Source: LGRD01 sp031415135
GTDB lineage: Bacteria; Pseudomonadota; Gammaproteobacteria; Burkholderiales; Burkholderiaceae_C
DNA: 64,000 nt
NCBI GenBank assembly: GCA_031415135.1
Contig: JANORB010000127.1
Coordinates: 36,791 to 100,790, forward strand
Direction of reading: 5' to 3'
A model generated the notes under the pieces. The model saw only the letters and a list, made by a program, of their open reading frames with translations. It was not told the origin of the DNA and made no database searches. A program made the position numbers and the translations under genes. Position 1 is the stretch's first letter, and each line of letters begins with the position of its first letter. This document shows, piece by piece, positions 25,364-33,374 of this stretch.

Positions 25364-26167
25364 CTATGGGTTGAGTGGCTGGTGCCGGCCCCACCACCAC
25401 AGGCCGATGCCGGCGACGACCATCGGCACGCACAACCACTGCCCCATGCTCATGTTCAGCGCCAGCAGGCCGAGAAAACTGTCGGGCTCCCGGAAATATT
25501 CAGCGATGAAGCGGAACAGCCCGTAGCCGATCAGGAACATGCCCGACACCTGGCCCAGCGGGCGCGGTTTGCGCGCGTACAGCCACAGCAGCACGAACAG
25601 CAGCACGCCCTCGAGCGCAAACTGGTACAGCGGCGACGGGTGGCGCGGCAGATTCGTCCCCGACTGAGGGAACACCATCGCCCAGGGCAGGTTCGGGTCG
25701 GCCGCGCGGCCCCACAACTCGCCATTGATGAAGTTGCCGATGCGCCCTGACGCCAGGCCGGTGGGCACGCAAGGCGCGATCAGATCGGTCACCTGCAAGA
25801 AGCGCCGGCCCTTGGCGCGCGCAAACACGGCCATCGCGGCGAGCACCCCCAACAAACCGCCATGGAACGCCATGCCGCCTTTCCACACAGCCAAGATCTC
25901 CAGCGGATGCTCGGCGTAATACCCGGGTTTGTAGAACAGCACGTAGCCGAGCCGGCCGCCGATCACGACGCCGAGCACGCCGTAAAAGAGCAGGTCTTCC
26001 ACATCGCGGCGCGTCCAGCCCGCTTGCGCGAACTGCGCCAGCTTGACGCGCTGCGCGCCGAGCCAGATGAACAGGCCAAAGGCCACGAGGTAGGTCAGCC
26101 CGTACCAATGAATGGCGATCGGGCCGAGTTGCAAGGCGACGGGGCTGAATTGCGGGTGGATGAGCAT
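25364..26167 (-). CDS. lgt: Prolipoprotein diacylglyceryl transferase
   Basis: This is a 267-residue inner-membrane enzyme that transfers diacylglycerol from phosphatidylglycerol to the lipobox cysteine of prolipoproteins. About seven hydrophobic segments are visible. Family motifs are HWYGLTYL, the conserved HGGLLG, the Lgt signature GRIGNFINGELWG, and the HPSPLYQFALEG motif. The start at 26167 (MLIHPQFSP) is the family N-terminus. The longer frame to 26224 adds an unlikely 19 residues. It runs divergently from ilvD and is followed by dnaQ. Several lipoproteins in this window would be its substrates. Confidence 0.96.
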   Translation of the reverse strand: MLIHPQFSPVALQLGPIAIHWYGLTYLVAFGLFIWLGAQRVKLAQFAQAGWTRRDVEDLLFYGVLGVVIGGRLGYVLFYKPGYYAEHPLEILAVWKGGMAFHGGLLGVLAAMAVFARAKGRRFLQVTDLIAPCVPTGLASGRIGNFINGELWGRAADPNLPWAMVFPQSGTNLPRHPSPLYQFALEGVLLFVLLWLYARKPRPLGQVSGMFLIGYGLFRFIAEYFREPDSFLGLLALNMSMGQWLCVPMVVAGIGLWWWGRHQPLNP

Positions 26168-26301
26168 GCGTCGATCATAAAGGGCGGGACCACCAGACCC
26201 GCCCCGCGCGGCGCTCGGCGCCATTCACCCTGGGGCGGGCTGGATGTCTCATGCCGGCCGCTATAGTTCTGCTCCCACGCCGACACCCCACGAGGACACT
26301 C

Positions 26302-27984
26302 ATGAGTTCGAACCGACGCTCGAAGAACATCACCGAAGGCGTTGCGCGCGCACCCAACCGCTCGATGTTCTATGCCCTCGGCTACGAGGAGGCGGACTTC
26401 AAGAAGCCGATGATCGGCGTGGCCAATGGGCACTCGACCATCACGCCTTGCAACTCGGGCCTGCAAAAACTGGCCGATGCCGCCGTGCTCGGCATCGAGG
26501 AGGCGGGTGGCAACGCGCAGATTTTCGGCACGCCCACCATCAGCGACGGTATGGCCATGGGCACCGAAGGCATGAAGTACAGCCTGGTGTCGCGCGAGGT
26601 GATTGCCGACTGCATCGAAACCTGCGTCGGCGGCCAGTGGATGGACGGTGTGCTGGTGGTCGGCGGCTGCGACAAGAACATGCCTGGCGGCATGATGGGC
26701 ATGCTGCGCGCCAACGTGCCGGCCATCTATGTGTATGGCGGCACCATTCTTCCGGGCCGCTACAAGGACAAGGACCTCAACATCGTCAGCGTGTTCGAGG
26801 CGGTGGGCCAGTTCAGCGCCGGCCACATGAGCGAAGAAGACTTCCGCCAGATCGAGCGGCGCGCCATCCCTGGCAGTGGCTCGTGCGGCGGCATGTACAC
26901 GGCCAACACCATGAGTTCGGCCTTCGAGGCGCTGGGCCTGAGCCTGCCGTATTCGAGCACCATGGCCAACCCGCACGATGAAATCGTCGGCGCCGCCCGG
27001 CAGGCGGCCCACGTGCTGGTGGACGCCGTCAAGGCCGACCTGAAGCCGCGTGACATCGTCACCACTAAAGCGCTCGAGAACGCCGTGGCCGTTGTCATGG
27101 CCACCGGCGGGTCGACCAATGCGGTGCTGCATTTCCTGGCCATCGCGCATGCGGCGCAGGTCGAATGGTCCATCGACGACTTCGAGCGCATGCGCAAACG
27201 GATTCCGGTGCTGTGCGACCTGAAACCCTCGGGCCAGTACCTGGCGGTCGATTTGCATCGCGCCGGGGGAATTCCGCAAGTGATGAAGGTGTTGCTCAAT
27301 GCCGGCCTGTTGCATGGCGACTGCATCACGATCACCGGCAAGACGGTGGCGCAAAACCTGGCCGAGGTGCCCGACGTGCCGCGCGCCGACCAGGATGTCA
27401 TTCGCAGCATCGACAAGCCGATGTACGCCCACGGCCACCTGGCCATCCTGAAAGGCAACCTGTCGCCCGAAGGCTGCGTGGCCAAGATCACCGGCCTGAA
27501 GAACCCGGTGATCACCGGGCCGGCGCGGGTGTTCGACGATGAACAGACGGCGCTGGCGGCCATCATGGCGCGCAAGATCGTGCCGGGTGATGTGCTGGTG
27601 CTGCGCTACCTGGGCCCCAAGGGCGCGCCCGGCATGCCCGAGATGCTGGCGCCGACCAGCGCGCTGATCGGCCAGGGGCTGGGCGAAACGGTGGGGCTGG
27701 TCACCGACGGGCGCTTCTCGGGCGGCACCTGGGGCATGGTGGTGGGCCACGTGGCGCCCGAGGCTTTTGCCGGCGGCAACATCGCGCTGGTGCAAGAGGG
27801 CGACTCGATCACGATCGACGCCCACACGCTGAGCCTGCAACTCCATGTGGCCGACGATGAACTCGCCAAACGCCGCGCCGCCTGGCAAGCGCCGGCGCCG
27901 CGCTACACGCGGGGGGTGCTGGCCAAGTTTGCGAACAACGCGTCGAGCGCGAGCACCGGGGCGGTGCTGGACCGGTTCGAGTGA
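26302..27984 (+). CDS. ilvD: Dihydroxy-acid dehydratase
   Basis: This is a 560-residue iron-sulfur enzyme that converts dihydroxy-isovalerate/methylvalerate to the 2-keto acids in valine and isoleucine synthesis. The cluster-binding cysteines are in TPCNSG, GGCDKNMPGG and GSCGGMYTANTM. The C-terminal TDGRFSGGTWGMVVGHVAPEA is the second family signature. The start at 26302 (MSSNRRSKNI) follows CGAGG. Length and sequence are typical of the short, proteobacterial IlvD/Edd class. It runs alone, divergent from lgt and convergent with the Trp-rich protein gene. Confidence 0.96.
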   Translation: MSSNRRSKNITEGVARAPNRSMFYALGYEEADFKKPMIGVANGHSTITPCNSGLQKLADAAVLGIEEAGGNAQIFGTPTISDGMAMGTEGMKYSLVSREVIADCIETCVGGQWMDGVLVVGGCDKNMPGGMMGMLRANVPAIYVYGGTILPGRYKDKDLNIVSVFEAVGQFSAGHMSEEDFRQIERRAIPGSGSCGGMYTANTMSSAFEALGLSLPYSSTMANPHDEIVGAARQAAHVLVDAVKADLKPRDIVTTKALENAVAVVMATGGSTNAVLHFLAIAHAAQVEWSIDDFERMRKRIPVLCDLKPSGQYLAVDLHRAGGIPQVMKVLLNAGLLHGDCITITGKTVAQNLAEVPDVPRADQDVIRSIDKPMYAHGHLAILKGNLSPEGCVAKITGLKNPVITGPARVFDDEQTALAAIMARKIVPGDVLVLRYLGPKGAPGMPEMLAPTSALIGQGLGETVGLVTDGRFSGGTWGMVVGHVAPEAFAGGNIALVQEGDSITIDAHTLSLQLHVADDELAKRRAAWQAPAPRYTRGVLAKFANNASSASTGAVLDRFE

Positions 27985-28000
27985 ACTTCTTCTTGCAGCC

Positions 28001-28273
28001 CTAGGATTTGCCCTTGCGGCGCGACCGCTGATCCAGGCCCAGGGATTCGAGGTTTTGCTTGCGGCGGTTTTGCTTCTTCTCTTCCATCTTCTCGATTTCG
28101 CGCCGCTTGTTGTAGCCGCTGGCATCGGCCCAGGCCCACCAGGCGATGGCCATCAGGAACGGCAGCACGAACTTCCACAGGTCGCCAAACAGGTCCCAGG
28201 TCCAGTTGGCCGGCGGGCCGATGCCCAGGAGGTTCAGAACGATCAGCAACACACCCAAGATGACGAACCACAT
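28001..28273 (-). CDS. Small Trp-rich membrane protein (TIGR04438-like)
   Basis: This is a 90-residue protein starting MWFVILGVLLIVLNLLGIGPPANWTWDLFGDLWKF. The first two-thirds form two hydrophobic segments rich in tryptophan (NWTW, DLWKF, AWWAWADA). The last third is highly basic (EKMEEKKQNRRKQ, RSRRKGKS). This layout matches the small Trp-rich protein family found in Burkholderiales. Function is unknown. The start at 28273 has GGGGAG upstream. It converges on ilvD. Confidence 0.85.
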   Translation of the reverse strand: MWFVILGVLLIVLNLLGIGPPANWTWDLFGDLWKFVLPFLMAIAWWAWADASGYNKRREIEKMEEKKQNRRKQNLESLGLDQRSRRKGKS

Positions 28274-28411
28274 GGCCTGACTCCCCAGAGCAACTCGCCG
28301 GATCACGCACCGCCCGTCAACCCGCGTTCAACCCGCGGTCAACCGCAACTTCTACAATCCGTTGTGGTGAATGTATCGCACCGTCTGTTGAAGACTCATC
28401 GAAAGGAAACC

Positions 28412-28720
28412 ATGAAATTGCTCCCAGTCCTGACACTTGCCATCGCCGCCGGTGTTGTCGGCCCTGCGTTTGCCAATGCCGATCTGGCGCAAAAGAAGCT
28501 TTGCACAACCTGCCACGCGGTGGACAAGAAGCTGGTGGGCCCATCGTTCAAGGAAGTGGCCACCAAGTACGCCGGCCAGAAGGACGCTGCCGACAAGCTG
28601 GCTGAAAAGATCATCAAGGGCGGCGCCGGTGTGTGGGGCCCTGTGCCGATGCCGGCGAACGCCGCCGTCAGTGAAGCCGAGTCCAAGACGCTTGTCGCCT
28701 GGGTCTTGTCGCAGAAGTGA
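28412..28720 (+). CDS. Class I cytochrome c (c551/c552-type)
   Basis: This is a 102-residue periplasmic monoheme cytochrome. The signal peptide MKLLPVLTLAIAAGVVGPAFA is followed by the heme motif CTTCH near residue 31, KLVGPSFKEVA, and the axial Met in WGPVPMPAN. Length and motif spacing are those of small cytochrome c551/c552 electron carriers. AAAGGA lies upstream of the ATG. A strong terminator follows directly, so it is probably a single-gene unit. Partner oxidase or reductase is not in the window. Confidence 0.94.
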   Translation: MKLLPVLTLAIAAGVVGPAFANADLAQKKLCTTCHAVDKKLVGPSFKEVATKYAGQKDAADKLAEKIIKGGAGVWGPVPMPANAAVSEAESKTLVAWVLSQK

Positions 28721-28741
28721 CAACCTCTCCGGCAGTCAATC

Positions 28742-28767
28742 AAAGCCCCGCCTGCGGGGCTTTTTTT
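28742..28767 (+). terminator. Rho-independent terminator after cytochrome c
   Basis: A 10-bp stem (AAAGCCCCGC / GCGGGGCTTT) with a two-base loop runs into seven T residues. It insulates the catabolic operon that begins about 100 bases further on. Confidence 0.95.
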
Positions 28768-28826
28768 CGTTCCCACACTTCCTGATTGACAACGCTTCGG
28801 GCCGCCGGGCACACTCGCGCTGATCC

Positions 28827-28844
28827 ACCAAGCAAGTGCTTGGT
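28827..28844. promoter_or_regulatory. Perfect 8-2-8 palindrome (putative TetR-type operator) before the SDR operon
   Basis: ACCAAGCA-AG-TGCTTGGT is a perfect inverted repeat lying 18 bases before the SDR start. A TTGACA element is at 28786-28791, with only a poor -10 match near 28810. The palindrome would sit over the start of transcription, as expected of a repressor site. A related palindrome with the same CCAAGCAAG half occurs between livH and the tetR gene at 43781-43800. Confidence 0.7.
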
Positions 28845-28862
28845 TGAATGGGAGTTGCGTTC

Positions 28863-29741
28863 ATGGAGCCACACCAGGCGGTGTACGGTTCGGTCTTTCG
28901 AGCCGGGCTTTTTGCGGACAAGGTGGTCGTGGTCACCGGCGGCGGCTCGGGCATCGGCCGCTGCACCGCGCATGAATTGGCGTCGCTGGGCGCCGCTGTG
29001 GCGATCGTCGGCCGCCGGGCCGAAAGACTCGAGGCGGTGCGCGCCGAAATCGAAGCCGCAAAAGGCGTTTGTTCAATCCATGTGTGCGACATCCGCGAAG
29101 AAGCGATCGTTCGAGCCAGTGTCGAATCGGTGCTTCAACAGCACGGTCGGATCGATGGCCTGGTAAACAACGCCGGCGGCCAATTCCCGTCGCCGCTGTC
29201 CAAGATCACGGCCAAAGGCTGGGACGCGGTGGTGCGCAACAATCTCACCGGCGGCTTCTTGATGGCGCGCGAATGTGTCACGCAATGGATGGCGAACCAC
29301 GGCGGGGCGATCGTCAACATCATTGCCGACATCTGGGGTGGCATGCCGGGCATGGCGCACTCGGGCGCGGCGCGGGCGGGGATGCTCAACTTGACCGAAA
29401 CGGCGGCACTGGAATGGGCGCCGGTGCGTGTCAACGCGGTGGCACCGGGCTGGATCGCCTCCAGCGGCATGGACCAGTACCCGCCGCTGATGGCCGAGAC
29501 GATTCGCAGCATGCACACCCTGGTGCCGCTGCGCAGGCTGGGCACCGAAAGCGAGGTCTCCGCGGCGATTGCGTTCCTGCTGTCACCGGCCGCCGCGTTC
29601 ATCTCCGGTGCTTGCCTGCGCATCGACGGCGCGGCGCCCAACGCCAAACGCATCTGGCCGGAGGTGGGCACCGGTGGCAGCACGGCGTCGTTTGACGGCT
29701 TTCATCTCGCCAGCACACCCAGGGTGCTGCGGGGCGGCTGA
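28863..29741 (+). CDS. SDR-family oxidoreductase (2-enoyl/2,4-dienoyl-CoA reductase-like)
   Basis: This is a 292-residue Rossmann-fold protein with cofactor motif TGGGSGIG (about residues 26-33) and the NNAG motif. At the usual YxxxK catalytic site it reads HSGAARAG (His166, Ala170), a sequence I recall from peroxisomal trans-2-enoyl-CoA reductase and dienoyl-CoA reductase relatives. It is therefore probably an enoyl-CoA-type reductase or an atypical SDR rather than an alcohol dehydrogenase. The start at 28863 is chosen because GGGAG lies eight bases upstream. The ATG at 28848 nearly abuts the operator. It is the first gene of the operon with atuC-, D-, E- and F-like genes, in the place of AtuB in Pseudomonas. 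Confidence 0.85.
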   Translation: MEPHQAVYGSVFRAGLFADKVVVVTGGGSGIGRCTAHELASLGAAVAIVGRRAERLEAVRAEIEAAKGVCSIHVCDIREEAIVRASVESVLQQHGRIDGLVNNAGGQFPSPLSKITAKGWDAVVRNNLTGGFLMARECVTQWMANHGGAIVNIIADIWGGMPGMAHSGAARAGMLNLTETAALEWAPVRVNAVAPGWIASSGMDQYPPLMAETIRSMHTLVPLRRLGTESEVSAAIAFLLSPAAAFISGACLRIDGAAPNAKRIWPEVGTGGSTASFDGFHLASTPRVLRGG

Positions 29742-29743
29742 CC

Positions 29744-31357
29744 ATGCCCGCTCTCGATCTGCGGCTCGACACGTCAAGCGCGGCCTTCGCCGAGAACCGC
29801 GCGCATGCGCTCGGGCTCATCGAGCAATTGCGTGGCATCGAGGCGCTCACCCGCGGCGCCAGCGCGCGTGCCCAAGTGCTGTTCGACAAGCGCGGCCAGT
29901 TGTTGCCGCGCGAGCGTGTGGCCCGGCTGCTCGACCCGGGCCTGCCGTTTCTCGAACTCTCGTCGCTGGCCGGTTGGCTGCAGGATGTGCCCGACCCCGC
30001 AGCGTCGGTGCCCGGCGGCGGCGTGCTGGTGGGCATCGGCGTGGTCGCCGGCACGCGCGTGATGGTGGTCGCCGACGACGCTGGCATCGATGCCGGCGCG
30101 CTGCAACCCATGGGCCTGGAGAAGCTGCAGCGCGCCCAGGCGATCGCGCTCGAAAACAAGCTGCCGTTCGTGCACCTGGTCGAGTCGGCCGGCGCCAATT
30201 TGCTCAAGTACCGCGTCGAGCAGTTCATCCATGGCGGCGGCGCGTTTTACATGCTGGCGCGCCTGTCGGCCGCCGGGTTGCCGGTACTGGCGGTGGTGCA
30301 CGGCTCGTCGACCGCGGGCGGCGCCTACATGACCGGCCTGGCCGACCACGTGATCATGGTGCGCGGACGCGCGCGCGCCTTCCTGGCGGGCCCGCCGCTG
30401 CTGAAGGCGGCCACCGGCGAGGTCGCCACCGATGAAGCGCTGGGCGGCGCCGACATGCACGCCAGCGTGTCCGGCCTGGCCGAGTCGGTGGCCGACGACG
30501 ATGCGCACGCGTTGGCGATGGCGCGCGAATTGATCGGCGCCTGGGGCTGGCAACCGCCACCGCGTTGGCCCGACGGGCCGGCACCGCGCCACGACGCACA
30601 AGACATGCTCGGCCTGTTCGCGCCCGACTTCAAGAAACCGGTCGAGATGCGCCACGTGATCGCGCGCCTGGTCGACGGCTCGGACTTCATGGAGTTCAAG
30701 CCCGACTTCGGCCCGGCCAGCGTGTGCGGGTACGCGGCGATCACCGGTTTTCGGGTCGGCATCATCACCAACAACGGCCCGATCGACCCGGCCGGCAGCA
30801 ACAAGATCACCCACTTCATCCAGGCCTGCTGCCAGACCGGCACCGCGCTGATCTACCTGCAGAACACGACCGGCTTCATCGTTGGAACCGAAGCCGAACG
30901 CGCCGGCATGATCAAGCACGGCGCCAAGCAGATCCAGGCGCTGTCCAACGCCAGCGTGCCCCAGATCACCGTGCAGTGCGGCGCCTCGTTCGGCGCCGGC
31001 AACTACGGCATGTGCGGGCGCGGCTTTCACCCGCGCTTCGTGTTCAGCTGGCCGAATGCACAAACGGCGGTGATGGGCCCGCGCCAGGCCGCCGGCACGA
31101 TGGAGATCGTGATGCGCGAGGGCGCCGCGCGCAAAGGCGAGGCGGTGGACGAAGCCAGGCTGGCCGCGCTGACGGCCAGGATCATCGACACCTTCGAGCG
31201 CCAGATGCACGCGTTCCATACCTCGGGCCTGCTGCTCGACGATGGCGTGATCGACCCGCGCGACACGCGCCGCGTGCTGGCCTTGGCCTTGTCCTTGTGC
31301 GACGAAGCGGCCCGGCGCACGCTGCACCCGATGCAGTTCGGCGTGGCCCGCGCCTGA
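29744..31357 (+). CDS. atuC: Acyl-CoA carboxylase beta subunit (geranyl-CoA carboxylase AtuC-like)
   Basis: This is a 537-residue carboxyltransferase that moves CO2 from biotin to an acyl-CoA. The crotonase-fold halves are visible: LVESAGANLLKYR, HGSSTAGGAYMTGLADHV and FLAGPPLLKAATGEV in the N-terminal half; ITNNGPIDPAGSNKITHFIQ, NTTGFIVGTEAERAG and GASFGAGNYGMCGRGFHPRF in the C-terminal half. Length matches both LiuB (methylcrotonyl-CoA) and AtuC (geranyl-CoA). The gene order with a dehydrogenase, hydratase and biotin carboxylase, plus AtuA nearby, favours AtuC. It starts three bases after the SDR stop. Methylcrotonyl-CoA carboxylase remains the main alternative. Confidence 0.8.
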   Translation: MPALDLRLDTSSAAFAENRAHALGLIEQLRGIEALTRGASARAQVLFDKRGQLLPRERVARLLDPGLPFLELSSLAGWLQDVPDPAASVPGGGVLVGIGVVAGTRVMVVADDAGIDAGALQPMGLEKLQRAQAIALENKLPFVHLVESAGANLLKYRVEQFIHGGGAFYMLARLSAAGLPVLAVVHGSSTAGGAYMTGLADHVIMVRGRARAFLAGPPLLKAATGEVATDEALGGADMHASVSGLAESVADDDAHALAMARELIGAWGWQPPPRWPDGPAPRHDAQDMLGLFAPDFKKPVEMRHVIARLVDGSDFMEFKPDFGPASVCGYAAITGFRVGIITNNGPIDPAGSNKITHFIQACCQTGTALIYLQNTTGFIVGTEAERAGMIKHGAKQIQALSNASVPQITVQCGASFGAGNYGMCGRGFHPRFVFSWPNAQTAVMGPRQAAGTMEIVMREGAARKGEAVDEARLAALTARIIDTFERQMHAFHTSGLLLDDGVIDPRDTRRVLALALSLCDEAARRTLHPMQFGVARA

Positions 31358-31378
31358 CACCACCCCACGGAGCAGCGC

Positions 31379-32533
31379 ATGCAACTGACCCACGAGCACG
31401 AAGAAATCAAGCGCACGCTCAAGCGCTTCATCACCGAACAAATCAACCCGCATGTCGATGAATGGGAAGCGGCCGAGATGTTCCCCGCCCACCAGGTGTT
31501 CAAGCAGCTCGGCGGCCTGGGCCTGCTGGGCCTGACCAAACCGACCGACTGCGGCGGCATGGGGCTGGACTACTCGTACTCGGTGGTGATGGCCGAAGCG
31601 CTGGGCGACATCACCTGCGGCGCGGTGCCGATGGCCATTGGCGTGCAGACCGACATGGCCACGCCGGCGCTCGCGCGCTTCGGCTCCGACGCGCTCAAGC
31701 GCGAGTTCCTCACGCCGGCCATTGCCGGCGACATGGTGGCCTGCATCGGCGTGTCCGAGCCGGGCGCCGGCTCCGACGTGGCGCAGGTCAAGACCAGCGC
31801 GCGCAAGGCCGGAGGCGACTACGTGATCAACGGCGCGAAGATGTGGATCACCAACAGCCTGCAGGCCGACTGGATGTGCCTGCTGGCCAACACGTCCGAA
31901 GGGGCCGCGCACAGGAACAAGAGCCTGATCGTCGTGCCGATGAACACGCCGGGCATCACCGTGGCCAAGAAGATCCGCAAGATCGGCATGATGGCCAGCG
32001 ACACCGGGCTGATCCATTTCGACGACGTGCGCGTGCCGCAGGCCAACCGCGTCGGCGATGAAGGCATGGGCTTCACCTACCAGATGATGCAGTTCCAGGA
32101 AGAGCGGCTGTGGGCCGCCGCGAATGCCATCCAGGGTTTGCTGAACTGCATTGAACACACGGTGGCCTACGCGCGCGAGCGCCAGGTCTTCGGCCAGCCG
32201 GTGCTGGACAACCAGGTCGTGCACTTCAAGCTGGCCGAGTTGAAGACCGAGATCGAAGCGCTGCGCGGGCTGACCTACATGGCGACGGAACACTATGTCG
32301 CCGGCAAGGACGTGACCGAGTGGGCCTCGATGGCCAAGCTCAAGGCCGGGCGGCTGCTGCGCACCGTGCCTGACGCCTGCTTGCAGTTCTGGGGCGGCAT
32401 GGGTTTCACCTGGGACAACATCGTCTCGCGCATGTACCGCGACGGCCGCCTGGCGTCGATCGGCGGTGGTGCCGATGAGGTGATGCTGGGCATCATCTGC
32501 AAATCCATGCACACCTTGCCGGCGCGGCGCTGA
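31379..32533 (+). CDS. atuD: Acyl-CoA dehydrogenase (citronellyl-CoA dehydrogenase AtuD-like)
   Basis: This is a 384-residue FAD-dependent dehydrogenase. Signatures include GVSEPGAGSDV, the FAD/substrate region MWITNSLQADW, and the C-terminal FWGGMGFTWDN and YRDGR. At the medium-chain catalytic Glu position near the C-terminus the sequence has Gly (SIGGGADEVM). Instead a Glu pair lies in the helix-G motif QEERLW (Glu241/242), as in isovaleryl-CoA and long-chain enzymes. That suits a branched substrate. It starts 21 bases after the carboxylase gene with GGAG upstream. The order matches AtuC then AtuD in Pseudomonas. The substrate is inferred from that context. Confidence 0.82.
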   Translation: MQLTHEHEEIKRTLKRFITEQINPHVDEWEAAEMFPAHQVFKQLGGLGLLGLTKPTDCGGMGLDYSYSVVMAEALGDITCGAVPMAIGVQTDMATPALARFGSDALKREFLTPAIAGDMVACIGVSEPGAGSDVAQVKTSARKAGGDYVINGAKMWITNSLQADWMCLLANTSEGAAHRNKSLIVVPMNTPGITVAKKIRKIGMMASDTGLIHFDDVRVPQANRVGDEGMGFTYQMMQFQEERLWAAANAIQGLLNCIEHTVAYARERQVFGQPVLDNQVVHFKLAELKTEIEALRGLTYMATEHYVAGKDVTEWASMAKLKAGRLLRTVPDACLQFWGGMGFTWDNIVSRMYRDGRLASIGGGADEVMLGIICKSMHTLPARR

Positions 32534-32555
32534 TCGGCAACATGAAAGCCACACC

Positions 32556-33374
32556 ATGATCCGCACCGAAACCCGCGGCGCATTTGTTTACGCGACGCTG
32601 GATGCGCCGGCCACCCGCAACGCGTTGACCGAGGTCATGGTGGTCGACTTGCTGGAGTCGCTCAGCCGGGCCGAGGCGCAACCCGCCGTGCGTGCGCTGG
32701 TGATCCGCGGCGCGGGCGGCAACTTCTGCGCCGGCGGCGACTTCTCCCGGTTTCGCGCGCTGATGGCCATGCCTGTTGCCGCCACCGGCACCGACCCCAT
32801 CGCCACCTTCAACCGCGCGTTCGGCAGCTTGCTCGAACGCCTGCACAGCGCGCAGGTGGCCACGATCGCCGTCGTCGAAGGCGCGGCCATGGGCGGCGGC
32901 GCAGGGTTGGCCGCCTGTTGCGACTTCGTGCTGGCCTCCAGCGTCGCCAGATTCGGCATGCCGGAAGTCACGCTGGGATTGCCGCCCGCGCAAATCGCGC
33001 CGTTCATCGCCGCGCGCCTGGGCGACGCGGCCGCGCTGCGCTTGATGCTGACCGGCCAACGCCTCAGCGCCGGCGAGGCGCTGGCCTGCGGCTTGGCCGA
33101 TGAGGTGCTGGCGGGCGACGCGCTCGATGAGCGAATGGCCGCGTTGCTCACCGCGCTGGGCCGCGCCGAACCTGCGGCCCTGCGCGCGACCAAGGCGATT
33201 GTTCAGCACCGCCGTTCGGCCAGCTTGAGCGACACGCTGGATTTTGCCGCGTTGAAGTTCGCTGCGGCGCTGCGCATCGGGACCGCCGCCGAAGGCATCA
33301 GCGCGTTGTCTGCCAAACGCGACGCGCGCTGGGTTGTCACGCCGTCGGGCCTGCCCGGCGGAACAGCGCCATGA
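32556..33374 (+). CDS. atuE: Enoyl-CoA hydratase/isomerase (isohexenylglutaconyl-CoA hydratase AtuE-like)
   Basis: This is a 272-residue crotonase-family protein. The oxyanion-hole motifs are GGNFCAGGDFSRF (about residue 52) and EGAAMGGGAGLAACCDFV (about 108). A Glu at the catalytic region is visible in FGMPEVTLGLPP. The family hydrates 2-enoyl-CoA. In the Atu pathway AtuE hydrates the carboxylated intermediate, and the position between the dehydrogenase and biotin carboxylase genes matches. The stop overlaps the start of the next gene by four bases (ATGA), indicating translational coupling. Substrate assignment is by context only. Confidence 0.8.
   Translation: MIRTETRGAFVYATLDAPATRNALTEVMVVDLLESLSRAEAQPAVRALVIRGAGGNFCAGGDFSRFRALMAMPVAATGTDPIATFNRAFGSLLERLHSAQVATIAVVEGAAMGGGAGLAACCDFVLASSVARFGMPEVTLGLPPAQIAPFIAARLGDAAALRLMLTGQRLSAGEALACGLADEVLAGDALDERMAALLTALGRAEPAALRATKAIVQHRRSASLSDTLDFAALKFAAALRIGTAAEGISALSAKRDARWVVTPSGLPGGTAP

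Noticed and set aside
29774..32566. 930-residue open frame on the minus strand
   Set aside because: Antisense shadow of the carboxylase and dehydrogenase genes. It lacks recognisable motifs, and the plus-strand genes are certain.
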